DNA of 5,972 nucleotides from Chloroflexota bacterium (GTDB lineage: Bacteria; Chloroflexota; Anaerolineae; Anaerolineales; Anaerolineaceae): the NCBI GenBank assembly GCA_019136175.1, contig JAGVUS010000214.1:1-5972 (forward strand). Reading direction: 5' to 3'. Position 1 is the first letter of the stretch; the number at the start of each line of letters is the position of its first letter. Made by a program: the position numbers and the translations under genes. The notes beneath the pieces were generated by a model. That model saw only the letters and a list, made by a program, of their open reading frames with translations. It did no database searches and was not told the DNA's origin. This document shows positions 5,460 to 5,972 of this stretch, in pieces.

Positions 5460-5972
5460 TCAAGGCGTCGCGGTTGGTGCCGGTAGTGTTTGTGTTGAAG
5501 GTAATGGCGTCAATGTTGGCTGCCGGGTTGGTGTCGGGGTAACGAGATTGATGGCAACTTTCAGAATTTGACCGGCATAAATCGTGTTTGGATCAGTGAT
5601 CTTATTCCTGGTCATAATGTCATCCACCGTGGAGTTGAACTTGGCTGCAATAATTGCCAGCGTTTCACCTGTTTGCACCGTGTATTCAATGATGGTACCG
5701 CGCGGGAGACCAGTAGGTAGCGGAGTTGATGTTGGCAATTCCTGCCCCGGGGCGGGTATTTTAATAACATCCCCCGGTTTAATTGGGCAGGTTCCTGCCG
5801 GGAAATTATTCAGCGCCAGAAGCACCAGGATGTCCACTTCATACTTTGCAGCAAGGTCCCAACAGGTATCACCATCCTGCACCGTGTAATCAAAGGGACC
5901 ACTCGGCGTGAACGTAGGCGTAATGGTTGGTGTTTCTGTAACCGTTGGGGTTGGTGTAAATGTGGCAGTGGG
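5460..5972 (-). CDS. Two-LysM-domain protein, C-terminal part (5' end outside window)
   Basis: On the minus strand the frame is open from the window edge to the TGA at 5462-5460, 170 residues in all, so the N-terminus and any signal peptide lie beyond 5972. The visible part starts with a Thr/Pro spacer (TPTPTVTETPTITPTFTPSP). LysM 1 follows at about 5888-5754 (YTVQDGDTCWDLAAKYEV...LALNN...IKPGDVIKIP), then a Pro/Thr linker, LysM 2 at about 5684-5550 (YTVQTGETLAIIAAKFN...GQILKV), and a Thr/Pro tail. LysM domains bind N-acetylglucosamine-containing glycans such as peptidoglycan, so this is probably an exported wall-binding protein. No catalytic domain is visible; one could lie upstream. LysM 1 has a cysteine in DTCWD and another in GTCPIKPGD, which could form a disulfide outside the cell; LysM 2 has none. 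The gene converges on queG with 8 bases between the stops. The GTG at 5882 falls inside LysM 1 and is not a credible start. Confidence 0.9.
   Translation of the reverse strand, partial: PTATFTPTPTVTETPTITPTFTPSGPFDYTVQDGDTCWDLAAKYEVDILVLLALNNFPAGTCPIKPGDVIKIPAPGQELPTSTPLPTGLPRGTIIEYTVQTGETLAIIAAKFNSTVDDIMTRNKITDPNTIYAGQILKVAINLVTPTPTRQPTLTPLPSTQTLPAPTATP

Noticed and set aside
5584..5889. Plus-strand open frame of about 100 codons opposite the LysM gene.
   Set aside because: It mirrors the LysM codons, while the minus-strand reading gives two clear LysM domains; it has no domain of its own.

Overview
The window reads as ordinary chromosomal sequence from a bacterium of the Chloroflexota, most likely class Anaerolineae. 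This is an inference from style, not from a marker gene. The signs are several small secreted proteins with long Pro/Thr-rich linkers (TPTPEPT, TPTFIPT and similar), an NBR1-type Ig-like lipoprotein, a LysM protein with Thr-Pro spacers, M23 and M1 peptidases made as lipoproteins, and moderate, slightly AT-leaning base composition. No mobile element, CRISPR array, tRNA or rRNA is visible.

Layout. (1) Positions 1-860 (+) hold the 3' part of a gene of unknown function whose start lies upstream of the window. It overlaps by ATGA with (2) an M23-family peptidase lipoprotein (857-1927). (3) A 98-base gap carries a good sigma70-like promoter. An 8+8 bp inverted repeat is centred on its -10 box, and a strong ribosome binding site follows. 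This drives (4) a lipoprotein with an NBR1-type Ig-like domain (2026-2733). (5) A strong intrinsic terminator follows at once. Its T-tract runs into a perfect TATAAT placed 6 bases before the next start, suggesting a leaderless message. (6) A minimal M1-family zinc metallopeptidase lipoprotein (2801-4312) overlaps by ATGA with (7) queG, the cobalamin/iron-sulfur epoxyqueuosine reductase (4309-5451). (8) On the opposite strand, converging on queG with only 8 bases between the stops, is the C-terminal part of a two-LysM-domain protein (5460 to beyond 5972).

How it fits together. Three genes carry lipobox signal peptides and one carries LysM domains, so most of the window serves the cell surface: peptidoglycan cutting (M23), peptide degradation (M1), and glycan or protein binding (LysM, Ig-like). 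QueG is the exception, a cytoplasmic tRNA-modification enzyme that appears to be a translationally coupled passenger of the M1 gene. I see no new multi-gene system. The most unusual features are regulatory: a 46-base bulged hairpin inside the 3' end of queG that looks like the terminator of the opposing LysM gene, the palindromic promoter at 1953-1994, and the possible leaderless promoter embedded in a terminator.
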